In this document: in pieces, positions 34,649 through 43,569 of the stretch | How positions within the stretch are numbered: the first letter of the stretch is position 1 | Layout: each line of letters opens with the position of its first letter | NCBI RefSeq assembly: GCF_039778605.1 | Contig: NZ_CP156060.1 | Location: 3,500,001 to 3,564,000 of the forward strand | Length of the DNA: 64,000 nt | From: Flavobacterium sp. WV_118_3 | GTDB lineage: Bacteria; Bacteroidota; Bacteroidia; Flavobacteriales; Flavobacteriaceae | Direction of reading: 5' to 3' | Translations under genes and position numbers: made by a program | The notes under the pieces: generated by a model | What the model was told of the DNA's origin: nothing | What the model saw: the letters and a program-made list of their open reading frames with translations, nothing else | Database searches by the model: none

Positions 34649-35104
34649 ATGTTGAAGTCAAGAGAATTTAAAAACGGGATGGTTATTTTTATCGGAATTG
34701 CATTGTATTTCCTAATCATGGAAGTATTGGGCTTAACCGATAAATTGTATTTGCGATTGTTTAATGCGGTAATTGTGCTCTATGGTGCCAACAGAACCAT
34801 CAAAGAAAACTTCAGAGATGGCAATACCGAATACCTGAACAATATGCTTTCAAGTTTTAAGACCTGTGTAATCGGTATCGTGGTTAGTGTGGCCGCGCTT
34901 ATTGTTTATGTGCATATACGAGGCGGCGAACCGTATCTGGCGCGTCTTTCGGATGGCTTCCTGTTTGTGGGTGGAAAACCAAAAGTAAATGAATATTGTA
35001 TCGGACTACTATTTGAAGGTATAGCGTCTTCCGTAGTGGGATGTATCTTATTAATGCAATATTGGCATGGTAAAGTGGTAAAACCACGACCGCATCATCA
35101 CTGA
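34649..35104 (+). CDS. Conserved membrane protein of unknown function
   Basis: The 151-residue protein has about four hydrophobic segments (near residues 10-27, 35-45, 72-90 and 120-138) and ends in KPRPHHH, a natural His-rich tail. The size and spacing resemble the DUF4199-like small membrane proteins of Flavobacteria, but I cannot confirm the family. Its 3' end overlaps the lpxH stop on the opposite strand by a few bases. Confidence 0.65.
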   Translation: MLKSREFKNGMVIFIGIALYFLIMEVLGLTDKLYLRLFNAVIVLYGANRTIKENFRDGNTEYLNNMLSSFKTCVIGIVVSVAALIVYVHIRGGEPYLARLSDGFLFVGGKPKVNEYCIGLLFEGIASSVVGCILLMQYWHGKVVKPRPHHH

Positions 35105-35859
35105 TCGGTGAATTTTTTTAGTTCGAAAGTGGCGCCGTCAAAAATACCGTAGGTAAAATAATGAATCCAGTCACCAAGATTGAAATATTTGGCCGTTTCG
35201 GAAAGCGTAATTTCGAGCGGTAAATGCCTATGCCCAAAAACGAAATAATCGTAACGCTTCGTTTGCAGTTTCATTTTGGAATACTGTACCAGCCATTCGT
35301 TTTCTTCGCCCAGGTATTTTACATCTTCGGCGCCCGAAATCAGTTTGTTTTTTACCGAAAGGTATTGTGCCAGACGTACGCCCAAATCCGGATGTAACCA
35401 ACGGAATAGCCATTTCGAAAACGGATTGGTAAAGACTTTTTTCATCCTTTTGTAACCCTTATCGCCGGGACCTAAACCATCACCGTGACCAATCAGGAAC
35501 AGCTTATTGTTAAAGGTGAATTCCTGTGGCGTATGATAGACCGGAATGTTTAATTCCCGTTCAAAATAATCGTACATCCACAAGTCGTGGTTACCCACAA
35601 AAAAATAAATCTGAATACCGCTATCGCGCAATTCGGCCAGTTTACCCAAAACCCGGATAAAACCTTTCGGAACTACCGTTTTGTATTCAAACCAAAAATC
35701 GAAAAGATCTCCCAGTAGGAAAAGGACTTCTGCATCTTTTTTGATCAGGTCCAGCCAGGCCACGAATTTCTGTTCCCGGGGAAAACTTTTTTCCGGAGTT
35801 GGCGCACCAAAATGCTGGTCGGAGGCAAAATATATTTTTTTGTTTAACGGAATGTTCAT
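35098..35859 (-). CDS. lpxH: UDP-2,3-diacylglucosamine diphosphatase
   Basis: A calcineurin-like metallophosphoesterase with ASDQHFG, LGDLFDFW, VGNHDLW, GHGDGLG and FGHRHLP, the five metal-site motifs of LpxH. It removes UMP from UDP-diacylglucosamine to give lipid X in lipid A synthesis at the inner face of the membrane. The ATG at 35859 (MNIPLNKKIYF) gives 254 residues; the frame could extend to 35973 but that part overlaps queD out of frame. It starts 4 bp after the queD stop, so the two are co-transcribed. Confidence 0.92.
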   Translation of the reverse strand: MNIPLNKKIYFASDQHFGAPTPEKSFPREQKFVAWLDLIKKDAEVLFLLGDLFDFWFEYKTVVPKGFIRVLGKLAELRDSGIQIYFFVGNHDLWMYDYFERELNIPVYHTPQEFTFNNKLFLIGHGDGLGPGDKGYKRMKKVFTNPFSKWLFRWLHPDLGVRLAQYLSVKNKLISGAEDVKYLGEENEWLVQYSKMKLQTKRYDYFVFGHRHLPLEITLSETAKYFNLGDWIHYFTYGIFDGATFELKKFTDQ

Positions 35860-35863
35860 AAGC

Positions 35864-36316
35864 CTACAGATTATCCGATTGATACCATTCTGCAAATGAA
35901 GTTTCCGTTTCCTGTAAGCGTAGGGAATGCAATTGAATGCCTTTCGGAAGTCGGTTTTTGATTTTTGAAGCAAAATCGATGACCATATTTTCGCTCGTTG
36001 GTTGATAATCGACCAAAATTACATGGTGACCACGATTTTTTAATTCGTTCGCCAGTTCAAGATGCGGCGTATTTTGGTTGAAAACCGTAGCATGATCAAA
36101 AACATCTACAATCTCTTCTTTTACAATATGCTTTAAATCGCCAAAATCGATGACCATGCCAAACTTTACATTCGAACTGTCCGTTATCGGAGTGCCAATT
36201 ACCGTTACCGATAACTTATAACTGTGTCCGTGTACGTTTTTGCATTTGCCGTCGTAGCCATATAGGGCATGACCGGTTTCAAAAGTAAATTGTTTGGTGA
36301 TTCTGATGTTACTCAT
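35864..36316 (-). CDS. queD: 6-carboxytetrahydropterin synthase (QueD/PTPS family)
   Basis: From the ATG at 36316 (MSNIRITKQF) the product has 150 residues. Zinc-binding His residues are in ETGHAL and NVHGHSY, and the C-terminal part has LRLQETETSFAEW, the pterin-binding Glu motif. It makes the carboxytetrahydropterin precursor of queuosine. The gene precedes lpxH with a 4-bp gap, a pairing that appears in other Flavobacteria. Confidence 0.9.
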   Translation of the reverse strand: MSNIRITKQFTFETGHALYGYDGKCKNVHGHSYKLSVTVIGTPITDSSNVKFGMVIDFGDLKHIVKEEIVDVFDHATVFNQNTPHLELANELKNRGHHVILVDYQPTSENMVIDFASKIKNRLPKGIQLHSLRLQETETSFAEWYQSDNL

Positions 36317-36379
36317 CCTGTAGAAATTAGATTGCAAATTTAGTAAATAAATTTAAGCGATCGAATTTCACTTTTGTCA

Positions 36380-36387
36380 TATATTTG
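36380..36387 (+). promoter_or_regulatory. Putative -7 element before the oxygenase gene
   Basis: TATATTTG fits TAnnTTTG, 20 bp upstream of the ATG at 36408. Confidence 0.5.
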
Positions 36388-36407
36388 TTGCCACTTTATA
36401 ACAAGGT

Positions 36408-37031
36408 ATGAGCGATTTCCAATTGAATCCACTATACGAACAAATCATCGACGATTTGTTAAACCAACAATTCAGCATTGCTGATCACTTTTTCTCGGAC
36501 GACGAGGTAATGGCCTTACGAGAAAGTTTACTCCACAAATACGAAGAAGACCAGTTTAAAAAATCCGCTATCGGAAATCAAACCAACGAACAAATCGTAA
36601 CAGCCGTTCGTGGGGATTTTATTTTCTGGCTGAATGAAGCCGAAAGTAGTCCGGCCGAAAAAGCCTATTTCGATAGGATCAACGATTTTATTGAATACCT
36701 GAACCGGACGTGTTTTATGGGAATCCGTGATAAGGAGTTTCATTATGCCTATTACCCGGAAGGTACTTTTTATAAAAGACATCTGGATACGTTTCAGAAT
36801 GACGACCGACGAAAGTTGTCAATTGTATGCTATCTGAACGATCAGGACTGGCAACCGGAGTATGGTGGCGAATTGGCGATTTACATCAATAAGGATGGTA
36901 CAGAAGTAACTGAAAATGTTTACCCGGTAAAAGGGCGGATGGTTATTTTCGAAAGTCAGGTGTTGGAACACGAAGTAAAACCCGTAAAACAACCGCGGTT
37001 AAGTATCACCGGCTGGTTGCGAACCCGATAA
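36408..37031 (+). CDS. 2-oxoglutarate/Fe(II)-dependent oxygenase
   Basis: The 207-residue protein has the iron-binding facial triad: H and D in KRHLDTF (about 125-130) and a distal His in VLEHEVKPV, with R of PRLSITGW as the likely 2-oxoglutarate-binding Arg. This is the prolyl 4-hydroxylase-like group. The substrate is unknown; related bacterial enzymes modify proteins, but nothing here identifies the target. It appears monocistronic and is followed by a long palindrome. Confidence 0.85.
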   Translation: MSDFQLNPLYEQIIDDLLNQQFSIADHFFSDDEVMALRESLLHKYEEDQFKKSAIGNQTNEQIVTAVRGDFIFWLNEAESSPAEKAYFDRINDFIEYLNRTCFMGIRDKEFHYAYYPEGTFYKRHLDTFQNDDRRKLSIVCYLNDQDWQPEYGGELAIYINKDGTEVTENVYPVKGRMVIFESQVLEHEVKPVKQPRLSITGWLRTR

Positions 37032-37050
37032 TAAATCACACCTATATAGT

Positions 37051-37083
37051 ACACCTGACAGGTTTTTAAAACCTGTCAGGTGT
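37051..37083. repeat. 33-bp perfect palindrome (possible terminator, dispersed repeat)
   Basis: Arms of 16 bases (37051-37066 and 37068-37083) are perfect complements around a single T. The core ACCTGTCAGGT recurs at 47942-47952, also just after a stop codon. It may end the oxygenase transcript, but no long T-run follows on the plus strand. Confidence 0.75.
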
Positions 37084-37089
37084 TGGATG

Positions 37090-37266
37090 TTAGGAGTTGC
37101 TCTTATTCCTTTTTTTCGCGCGGTAGTACATTAGATACGCAATACAGGCGAGCACTACAAACGGAATCAGAGAGCCAATAAATACGCCGATTTCATAATT
37201 TTTATCAGGTGCATTCTGGATTTTCTCTTCAATATTAACTTGTAGCAGTAGGAATAAAGCCCTCAT
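37090..37266 (-). CDS. Small single-span membrane protein (58 aa)
   Basis: A 58-residue frame begins one base after the enoyl-CoA hydratase stop, the tight spacing of a translated operon partner. It has one clear membrane segment (IGVFIGSLIPFVVLACIAYL, residues 27-46) followed by a basic tail (RAKKRNK), suggesting N-out/C-in topology. I do not recognise a family. Confidence 0.6.
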   Translation of the reverse strand: MRALFLLLQVNIEEKIQNAPDKNYEIGVFIGSLIPFVVLACIAYLMYYRAKKRNKSNS

Positions 37267-37267
37267 T

Positions 37268-38038
37268 TTATTTCTTTTTAAATTGATTCAGTGCGTTTAC
37301 GGTAAAATCGGATAAAACCAGTTTTCCGGAAATTCCGGCGCGTTCGTATAATAAAGTGTCCCAGTTTTCGGTTCCTTCCCATAACACTTTTTTCATTTCG
37401 GATAAGGCTTCCGGATTATAGCTGGCCAATTTCGAGACAAATAAATCCAATTCCTTGTCCAGATCGGAAACGTTTTCGAGTACTTTGGCATACAATCCTT
37501 TTTCTTGTGCCCAATAGGCATTTTTCCATTCGTGTGCGGCTAAAGTCATTTCGGCCAATGCGGCTTTTCCGATTTTACGGGAAACGGCCGGTTCGATCAC
37601 AAAAGGTCCGATTCCGATTGCTAATTCCGAAAGTTTGATGGCGCTTTGTTCCGTAGCCAGGGCATAATCGCAGGCTGCGGCTAATCCAACACCGCCACCA
37701 ACGGCTTTTCCATGGATTCGTCCAATGATTAATTTGGAACAGTTGCGCATCGCATTGATCACATTGGCAAAGCCCGAAAAGAATTTCGCGCCTTCTTCCA
37801 GATTGGATACGGCGAGTAGTTCGTCAAATGAAGCACCGGCACAAAAAGCACCGTCGCCTTCGCTTTGTAATACAATTACCGAAACTTCGGAATTCGTACT
37901 TAAGATGTTCAATTCGTCGGTAAGGCGTTGTAAAAGTTCGCCGGGAAAAGAGTTACTGGCCGGGTGACCGAATTCCACAAAGGCGATTTTGTTTTCAATT
38001 CGGGTATATAAAGAACCGTTTTGTCTGTCTGTTGTCAT
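37268..38038 (-). CDS. Enoyl-CoA hydratase/isomerase family protein
   Basis: The 256-residue crotonase-fold protein has GAFCAGASFDEL (oxyanion-hole strand and helix) and HGKAVGGGVGLAAACDYALA. The hydratase Glu positions are partly altered (the second, in the ELAIGIGPFV region, does not show the classical pair clearly), so it may be an isomerase or other crotonase. It heads a two-gene unit with the small membrane protein downstream. Confidence 0.85.
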   Translation of the reverse strand: MTTDRQNGSLYTRIENKIAFVEFGHPASNSFPGELLQRLTDELNILSTNSEVSVIVLQSEGDGAFCAGASFDELLAVSNLEEGAKFFSGFANVINAMRNCSKLIIGRIHGKAVGGGVGLAAACDYALATEQSAIKLSELAIGIGPFVIEPAVSRKIGKAALAEMTLAAHEWKNAYWAQEKGLYAKVLENVSDLDKELDLFVSKLASYNPEALSEMKKVLWEGTENWDTLLYERAGISGKLVLSDFTVNALNQFKKK

Positions 38039-38084
38039 GCGTAAAAATAATTTGCCTTAAAATTACACTTTTTGCCACAAAGTA

Positions 38085-38114
38085 TTGGTAGGTTCTCCGA
38101 AAAAGCTATATTTG
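38085..38114 (+). promoter_or_regulatory. Promoter of tRNA-Ala
   Basis: TTG (38085-38087), 19-bp spacer, TATATTTG (38107-38114), 15 bp before the tRNA. Confidence 0.65.
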
Positions 38115-38129
38115 TACACGAATTCAAAC

Positions 38130-38203
38130 GGGGATGTAGCTCAGATGGCTAGAGCGTTTGGCTGGCAGCCAAAAGGTCGTGGGTTCGAGCCCCATCTTCT
38201 CCA
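38130..38203 (+). tRNA. tRNA-Ala (anticodon GGC)
   Basis: The 74-nt cloverleaf has acceptor GGGGATG, D-arm GCTC/GAGC, anticodon loop CTGGCAG and T-loop TTCGAGC. The G3-U70 identity pair of alanine tRNAs is present. CCA is not encoded. Confidence 0.95.
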
Positions 38204-38212
38204 CTTGAAACT

Positions 38213-38244
38213 AAAAACCTGTACTGAAAAGTGCAGGTTTTTTT
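38213..38244. terminator. Terminator between tRNA-Ala and fic gene
   Basis: Stem AAAACCTGTACT/AGTGCAGGTTTT (one wobble) and a T-run on the plus strand. It may serve both converging genes. Confidence 0.8.
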
Positions 38245-39799
38245 ATTTAGGTAGTTCCGCTACGGCTTTACCTTTTAGCCCTTCTTCAACCAAATAGCCA
38301 AGAAATCTGGAAAAAGGAACGATATCTTGATAGACACTTGCGCTTTCAAGAGCCTGCATATATTCTTCTCGTCTTTCCACCGGAATAACGGTCCAAGGAT
38401 AACCGCCCGAAGCTAACATAGCATTCATTAAGAATCTACCGATTCTTCCGTTGCCATCCATATAAGGGTGAATAAAGACAAAAATAAAATGTCCTAACAC
38501 GGCTCTTACTGAGGCCTCAGATTCTTCTTCGAGTAACTCGAATAGTATGGGCATAGTATCACGCATAGCATCTACGTTAAGTGGAACGTGTTTGGAATTA
38601 CTAATATAAACCTGATGATTGCGATATCCGGCCAGGTCGGATGTTTGAAGTATTCCTGCACTCACGCTTGGGTCGAATAATTGACGATGCCATTTGGCGA
38701 GGTCAAGTTCTACCTGTATTCCTGAGTTAGCTCCTTTTAATATATTTTCGATTGTGTTTTTAACTTCATTGAATGCTTGGAAATATCCCCTTGCAGCCAT
38801 GGCATCTCTGTGTCTTCGGTCTTCTTCATTTTCTTTAATATTCCACTCACCACTGCTTATTTCTGCAATTAGTTCGGGCGTTACCTTATATCGTTCGATC
38901 GAAAGAGAATGATAGGCGTCTGTAACGAAAATATGGTCAATGTTGTTTAGGTATGATTTGTAATCTGTGATTAGACCTGGAGAAACAGGGAAATTAGCAA
39001 TAACCGCTTCACGCATTTCCATCCACATTAGGCGGATACGGTTAGCATATGGAGAACGTTCGCGAGTGGGTAATTGAATAGTAAGTTTGCTTGTAAACGG
39101 GTCTTCTTCACGGATATCATAGTCGGCATCTTTGAACGTCTCTACAATCTGGTCGGCTATTTTTTTTCTTCCGATATTCCTAAATGCGCCAGCAAGACGC
39201 CCGGCTAAAGTAGTGTGTCCGTTCTCTAATAATATAGGTAGCAATTCTGATGCGTCGCTTATCAAAGAAAGTACTGTACGAGTCTCAATAGGGTTGTGAC
39301 TGTATATGGGAGCAGAGCAGTAAATTAATGCAGATTGTAAATTGTATAAGCGAACACCTTTTTGAACTTCGATTTGTTCAGAAGGCTGTGTTTCTGTTTT
39401 TAGGTTTAATATTGATGTGTTATGAGGTAACGGAGTAGGGTTGTTATTACCTTGTGAAGTGCGGATGATTAATTGTTGCGGAACAGTCCAGTTGCCAGCG
39501 TGAATAAGTAATGACTGATCGGCTGATAGATTCCAATTATCGCCATATTTACGATTAAGGAACTGTACAATGAAATCCCAGTAAGAACTATACCAGGAAG
39601 TTGTCTCGCCGTCTCTTTCGTTTGGATCAGTAGCGATATACCACCCTTTAGAGACTTCTTTCATAAAACCTTTTTTTAAGAGTAGTTTACGGTATTTTAT
39701 GTTGGGAATATCATCGGTGTGAATGCCAGTAATGCCTTTGTCTTGTATGTCCTTTAAAAAAGTGAGTGCTTCTATTAAACGTTCTTGAGGTGTTGCCAT
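38243..39799 (-). CDS. Fic-domain protein (AMPylase family)
   Basis: The 518-residue protein has the Fic active site HPYMDGNGRIGR (from H444), matching HPFxxGNGRxxR. An N-terminal region of about 200 residues looks like a winged-helix/AbiEi-like module (YSSYWDFIVQFLN, NLSADQSLLIHAG). The segment SLSIER (298-303) lies where class II Fic proteins carry the (S/T)xxxE(G/N) autoinhibitory helix; the Glu is present but the next residue is Arg. Fic enzymes usually transfer AMP to protein hydroxyls; the target is unknown. An unusual 24-bp tandem repeat array lies directly upstream. It could be a toxin-like or regulatory factor. Confidence 0.9.
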   Translation of the reverse strand: MATPQERLIEALTFLKDIQDKGITGIHTDDIPNIKYRKLLLKKGFMKEVSKGWYIATDPNERDGETTSWYSSYWDFIVQFLNRKYGDNWNLSADQSLLIHAGNWTVPQQLIIRTSQGNNNPTPLPHNTSILNLKTETQPSEQIEVQKGVRLYNLQSALIYCSAPIYSHNPIETRTVLSLISDASELLPILLENGHTTLAGRLAGAFRNIGRKKIADQIVETFKDADYDIREEDPFTSKLTIQLPTRERSPYANRIRLMWMEMREAVIANFPVSPGLITDYKSYLNNIDHIFVTDAYHSLSIERYKVTPELIAEISSGEWNIKENEEDRRHRDAMAARGYFQAFNEVKNTIENILKGANSGIQVELDLAKWHRQLFDPSVSAGILQTSDLAGYRNHQVYISNSKHVPLNVDAMRDTMPILFELLEEESEASVRAVLGHFIFVFIHPYMDGNGRIGRFLMNAMLASGGYPWTVIPVERREEYMQALESASVYQDIVPFSRFLGYLVEEGLKGKAVAELPK

Positions 39800-39832
39800 A
39801 ATTAAATAAGTTTTTAATTATTAATAATAACG

Positions 39833-40000
39833 GTGCTTAAACTAGTGAATACGTATGTGCTTCTACTAGTGAATATGCATGTGCTTCTACTAGTGAATAT
39901 GCATGTGCTTCTACTAGTGAATATGCATGTGCTTCTACTAGTAAATACAAATGTATTAAAATTAGTAAATATAGATGTATTAAAATTGGTATATGTTATT
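39833..40000. repeat. Tandem array of seven 24-bp repeats upstream of fic
   Basis: Seven head-to-tail units of 24 bp run from 39833 to 40000, each starting GTGCTT or GTATTA. Units 2-4 are identical, each with ACTAGT and ATGCAT palindromes; the outer units diverge progressively. There are no spacers, so it is not CRISPR. It starts 34 bp upstream of the fic ATG, where operator sites would lie. Confidence 0.9.
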
Positions 40001-40146
40001 CATTGTGTATCAGTACTCTAAAGTAGTATGGCGTGTTTTGATATGGAATGAAAAAGTTTTGTGGCTAGGAGAGTTAGAGAGTATGAGCCAAGTCGAAAGC
40101 AGTTTTTTCAACAGGTAAAGTTATTGTTTCGACTAACAGTAGATTT

Positions 40147-43100
40147 CTAAAAATAAGCCCGCAATTGGATATTCCCGGTATGAATCGTCTGACTCGTTTC
40201 GCTTTTACGTCCCTGGTAGTTCAGATTAACGTCTAGATATTGCGTCAGGTTTTTTTGTAAAAGCAGTCGCCAGGTTAGATTTTCGCCGGCTTGTAATCCT
40301 TCCAACATCTGATAGGCCACTGGCGATAACTCGTTTCCGGTGAATTTGTTTTGATAGTACGATAGTTCGCCGTTTATCGTAAAACGCTTGTCGGATGCAT
40401 AGCTAAACGAAGTTCCGATCCGTTGTTGATTAAGCGTTTCAAAATCGGATATTTTATTCTCTTTTAACTGGTATTCGTAGAAGATATCCCAACTGGCATT
40501 TTTAGAAAATAAATAGGATACTTTAGGCGCCAATTGATACCCTTTTAATTCAAAATTCCGACTCGCATAGTTTTCGGAATAAGTATTGGATTGGATGGTT
40601 TTTCCGTTAAATCCAAACAACCAGATCTTCTGAACCAAATGCGCATACTGAATCTGATGAGACGAATTGGTGTTTTCTTGTGATCCAACCGATAACAAAT
40701 TTTTCGATCGGTTGGTTAAAAAGGTATAGGTCACGGAATGATCTTGTTTCCCGCGGTTGTAAAACAAACTGTTTCGGAAACTGGAATTCAGTCCGAGTAA
40801 ATCATCGTCGTTTCCAAAAAACGGATTCAGGTCGAAGTTATCGCTTTTGCGGATGATTTTCCGATCGATAATAAAAGACGTCTGGTTGTAAAAATACGAC
40901 AATAGTTTTCGAAATCCGGTTTCGTTTTGCCATTGGTTCGGATTTAAAGTTACCGATTGCGAAAATTTGTTTTGATGGGTTTTGATAAAAATCTGGTTCG
41001 GTAAAAATACGCGGACATATTTCGCCTGATCCGGAAACTGAGCGATCTCAAATTCTTCCAACTCCTGAATACCGTTGCCGTTATAATCGTTCCACATATA
41101 AATCCCTTGTCCAGGTTCGACCTGTAAGTAAGTAAATTCCTGCTGGGCAATGCGTCCGGAAGTGGTTTCGTAGGCGGTTGTTACCTGAATCAGTTGATTG
41201 AAATAACGATCATTATACAATAAACGGGAGTTTAAAGAAGGTTCGCTACCACGCGCCGGATCTTCGTATTTTAAATTCCGATAGTTCACAAATACCGATA
41301 AATCACTTTTTTCGGTTTGTAGCAAACGCGATTTCAGGTAATACGAACGGGAGGTGTTGACTTTCGTCAGTAGGCCATTTTGCAAACTGTCGTTCGTCCG
41401 TTGTAAATAGCCGAATTCCATATAAACCTTGGTGCTGTCACCACGACCTACAAAAGCCCCAAATTCTTTAAACCGCTGACTTAAGGCGGTGAATTGATTG
41501 GTTTCTTTTATTTTTTCTTCGTTATTTTCCATGCGTACACTACCGCCAACCCAGTTTTTGCCAATATGATATTTGGCCTGAGTATTGCTTCGGATAAATT
41601 TGGAAGTGGAATACGTACTGCTACTATTTAGAAAACTGCTGTTGTTTCGAAACGCCCATTTGTCCAGTTGAAATTGACCTTCGACTACATGACGGGTTCC
41701 GGAAAAGCTTTCGGAAAAATCGAGTTTCTCCAATTGATAGCGGGCAAAACCGTTGTTGCGGGATTGGGGTGTTTGTGGCAAGCGAAAATTTAATCCCGAA
41801 ACCAATAGGCTTTGATCACCAAGTGGATTCGTCAGGTTCCAGTCGCGGTCAAATTCGATACTGAAAAGACGTTCGATGGTTTTGAATTTCTGCTGTACAA
41901 ACTGATAGTTCGCAAAACCGTCTATTTCCCAACGTTTGGACCATAGCCGTTGTTTGACGTTAAAGCGTCCGGCTAATCCTTGATTGTCCTGATCATCGAT
42001 ATTTGAGAATAAGTTTTTGTCGTTGTTGCTTAAACCGATTTCAAAGTCAACGAGTGTTTTTTCACTGGGATTAAATTTTCCGAGGAAGGTTGCAATCTGA
42101 ATACTTGTCGGTGCAACCAGTCGGACGATGGGTTCGTAGTTTCCTTGCGGAATACCGTTTGCCGGCGCGATGTATTCATAGATGCGCCCAACGGCTTGGT
42201 TGTTGGCCAGAATATAGTTCCCCTGATTGTTGCCAACTAACGTAAAGCGAACGTTGAACAATTCGTCTTGTGGGTTGTTGGAATAGACATAGGTCGTTAC
42301 GCCGTTAGCGATGACTTTTTTATACAGAATTTTGTTTTCGGAATAGCTGTCCGGGTAAGCCGAAGGCGCGTTCATCAGGTTGGGATCGTTCCCGGCTTCG
42401 CTCAAAATCTGAATTTGTTCGGCCGATAGGTTTTGTTGTAACGGCTGACTTTTAATGTCGCTTTCGGAATACAAAAATCCACCTACGCTCCAGGTGTCGC
42501 GTTCGTGGGTTACGCCTCCGTATGCTACATACCGGGTGTAATTTCGATCGGTATATTGGTATTCGATGTTGATCCGCATTTCAGAAGTGATCGGAAATAA
42601 CGACGTAAAACGGATCTCACCGGCATTATAGTCGATAATATAATCGTTGCTTTCGCCGCGTTTCAACAGGATTCCATTCACATAAACCCGTTCGGATCCG
42701 GAGATAACCAATACGTATAATTCGCCATTCGGGCCTTTTAATTTATAAGGTCCCTGATTGCCTTCCTGTCCGACGAAGGTACTTCGGGTATATTGTCCGC
42801 GAACCAAAGCTCCCGCAGCGAAAACATCGGTTTTGCCTCCTGTGTCACCAAAGGTGAAATGGGTGGATAATCCCTGTACTTTTTTGTTGAAATTCAGAAA
42901 ACGGGATTGTCGGTTTTCTAAAAATAAGTCTCCGGCACGGACATTCCATTTGTCGGAAAACAATTCGATAAAAATCTGATCGAATTCGTCCAGTTTCTGC
43001 GAATAACCGCCTTCCTGTAACGGAATATTACTGTCCTGAATGGAAGCGCGAAGGCTTACTTTGTCGGAAATTTTTCCGGTGATTTGTAAGTCAAGATTGG

Positions 43101-43569
43101 AGTTTAAAACGGTGTTTTGGTTGTTTCCGATCGTGATACCACGGGTGATGCTTCCGGACGTATTCAATCCGTCGAACGGTTTAAAGTTGTTCACCGGTTC
43201 CCGTTTGATGGTGTATAATTGCTGACCGTTTCCGTTGCTCACTACGCGCGACGGATCGTAAATTGTATATTTTTTGGTCAGGTATTCCGGGAATTTTAAA
43301 TAACGAACGGTTAGTGTGTCGCTACTTTGAAAATTGTTTCTAAAATGCAATTTGCCTTTCTGATAATCGACGGTATAATAGGTGCTGTCAATCTCATTTC
43401 CGGCTTTGTCTAATATTTTAAAAAAGGCTTTGTTGATGCTAACATTGTCAATCGTAAGGGTATCTTGGGTAACCCGGATTTTTTTGGATTTATAGGGCGT
43501 TTCAATTTCCTGGGCATAAAGGCCGGAAATACAAAACAATACCAGAATCAAAATCCATTTTTTCAGCAT
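40147..43569 (-). CDS. Large outer-membrane protein of unknown function
   Basis: From the ATG at 43569 the product has 1,140 residues with a signal peptide (MLKKWILILVLFCISGLYAQ). The rest is dominated by alternating beta strands with aromatic girdles, as in large barrels, and ends in an aromatic residue (QLRAYF), a typical outer-membrane insertion signal. A segment near residues 295-345 (GSERVYVNGILLKRG, DYNAGEIRFT) is like a motif I associate with Bacteroidota surface proteins. No TonB plug, enzyme or T9SS sorting domain was found. I cannot name the family with confidence. Confidence 0.7.
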   Translation of the reverse strand: MLKKWILILVLFCISGLYAQEIETPYKSKKIRVTQDTLTIDNVSINKAFFKILDKAGNEIDSTYYTVDYQKGKLHFRNNFQSSDTLTVRYLKFPEYLTKKYTIYDPSRVVSNGNGQQLYTIKREPVNNFKPFDGLNTSGSITRGITIGNNQNTVLNSNLDLQITGKISDKVSLRASIQDSNIPLQEGGYSQKLDEFDQIFIELFSDKWNVRAGDLFLENRQSRFLNFNKKVQGLSTHFTFGDTGGKTDVFAAGALVRGQYTRSTFVGQEGNQGPYKLKGPNGELYVLVISGSERVYVNGILLKRGESNDYIIDYNAGEIRFTSLFPITSEMRINIEYQYTDRNYTRYVAYGGVTHERDTWSVGGFLYSESDIKSQPLQQNLSAEQIQILSEAGNDPNLMNAPSAYPDSYSENKILYKKVIANGVTTYVYSNNPQDELFNVRFTLVGNNQGNYILANNQAVGRIYEYIAPANGIPQGNYEPIVRLVAPTSIQIATFLGKFNPSEKTLVDFEIGLSNNDKNLFSNIDDQDNQGLAGRFNVKQRLWSKRWEIDGFANYQFVQQKFKTIERLFSIEFDRDWNLTNPLGDQSLLVSGLNFRLPQTPQSRNNGFARYQLEKLDFSESFSGTRHVVEGQFQLDKWAFRNNSSFLNSSSTYSTSKFIRSNTQAKYHIGKNWVGGSVRMENNEEKIKETNQFTALSQRFKEFGAFVGRGDSTKVYMEFGYLQRTNDSLQNGLLTKVNTSRSYYLKSRLLQTEKSDLSVFVNYRNLKYEDPARGSEPSLNSRLLYNDRYFNQLIQVTTAYETTSGRIAQQEFTYLQVEPGQGIYMWNDYNGNGIQELEEFEIAQFPDQAKYVRVFLPNQIFIKTHQNKFSQSVTLNPNQWQNETGFRKLLSYFYNQTSFIIDRKIIRKSDNFDLNPFFGNDDDLLGLNSSFRNSLFYNRGKQDHSVTYTFLTNRSKNLLSVGSQENTNSSHQIQYAHLVQKIWLFGFNGKTIQSNTYSENYASRNFELKGYQLAPKVSYLFSKNASWDIFYEYQLKENKISDFETLNQQRIGTSFSYASDKRFTINGELSYYQNKFTGNELSPVAYQMLEGLQAGENLTWRLLLQKNLTQYLDVNLNYQGRKSETSQTIHTGNIQLRAYF

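Noticed and set aside
35860..35973. Longer N-terminus for lpxH
   Set aside because: It would overlap the end of queD out of frame; the ATG at 35859 gives the classic LpxH start.
38085..38297. Plus-strand frame of 70 codons
   Set aside because: It runs through tRNA-Ala and the terminator; the Met-rich start is the tRNA sequence.
39833..40000. CRISPR array
   Set aside because: The units are contiguous without unique spacers, and no cas genes are present.
39833..40021. Plus-strand frame of 62 codons with repeated LLLVNMHV
   Set aside because: The repeat unit is 24 bp, a multiple of three, so any frame stays open; this is repeat DNA, not a gene.
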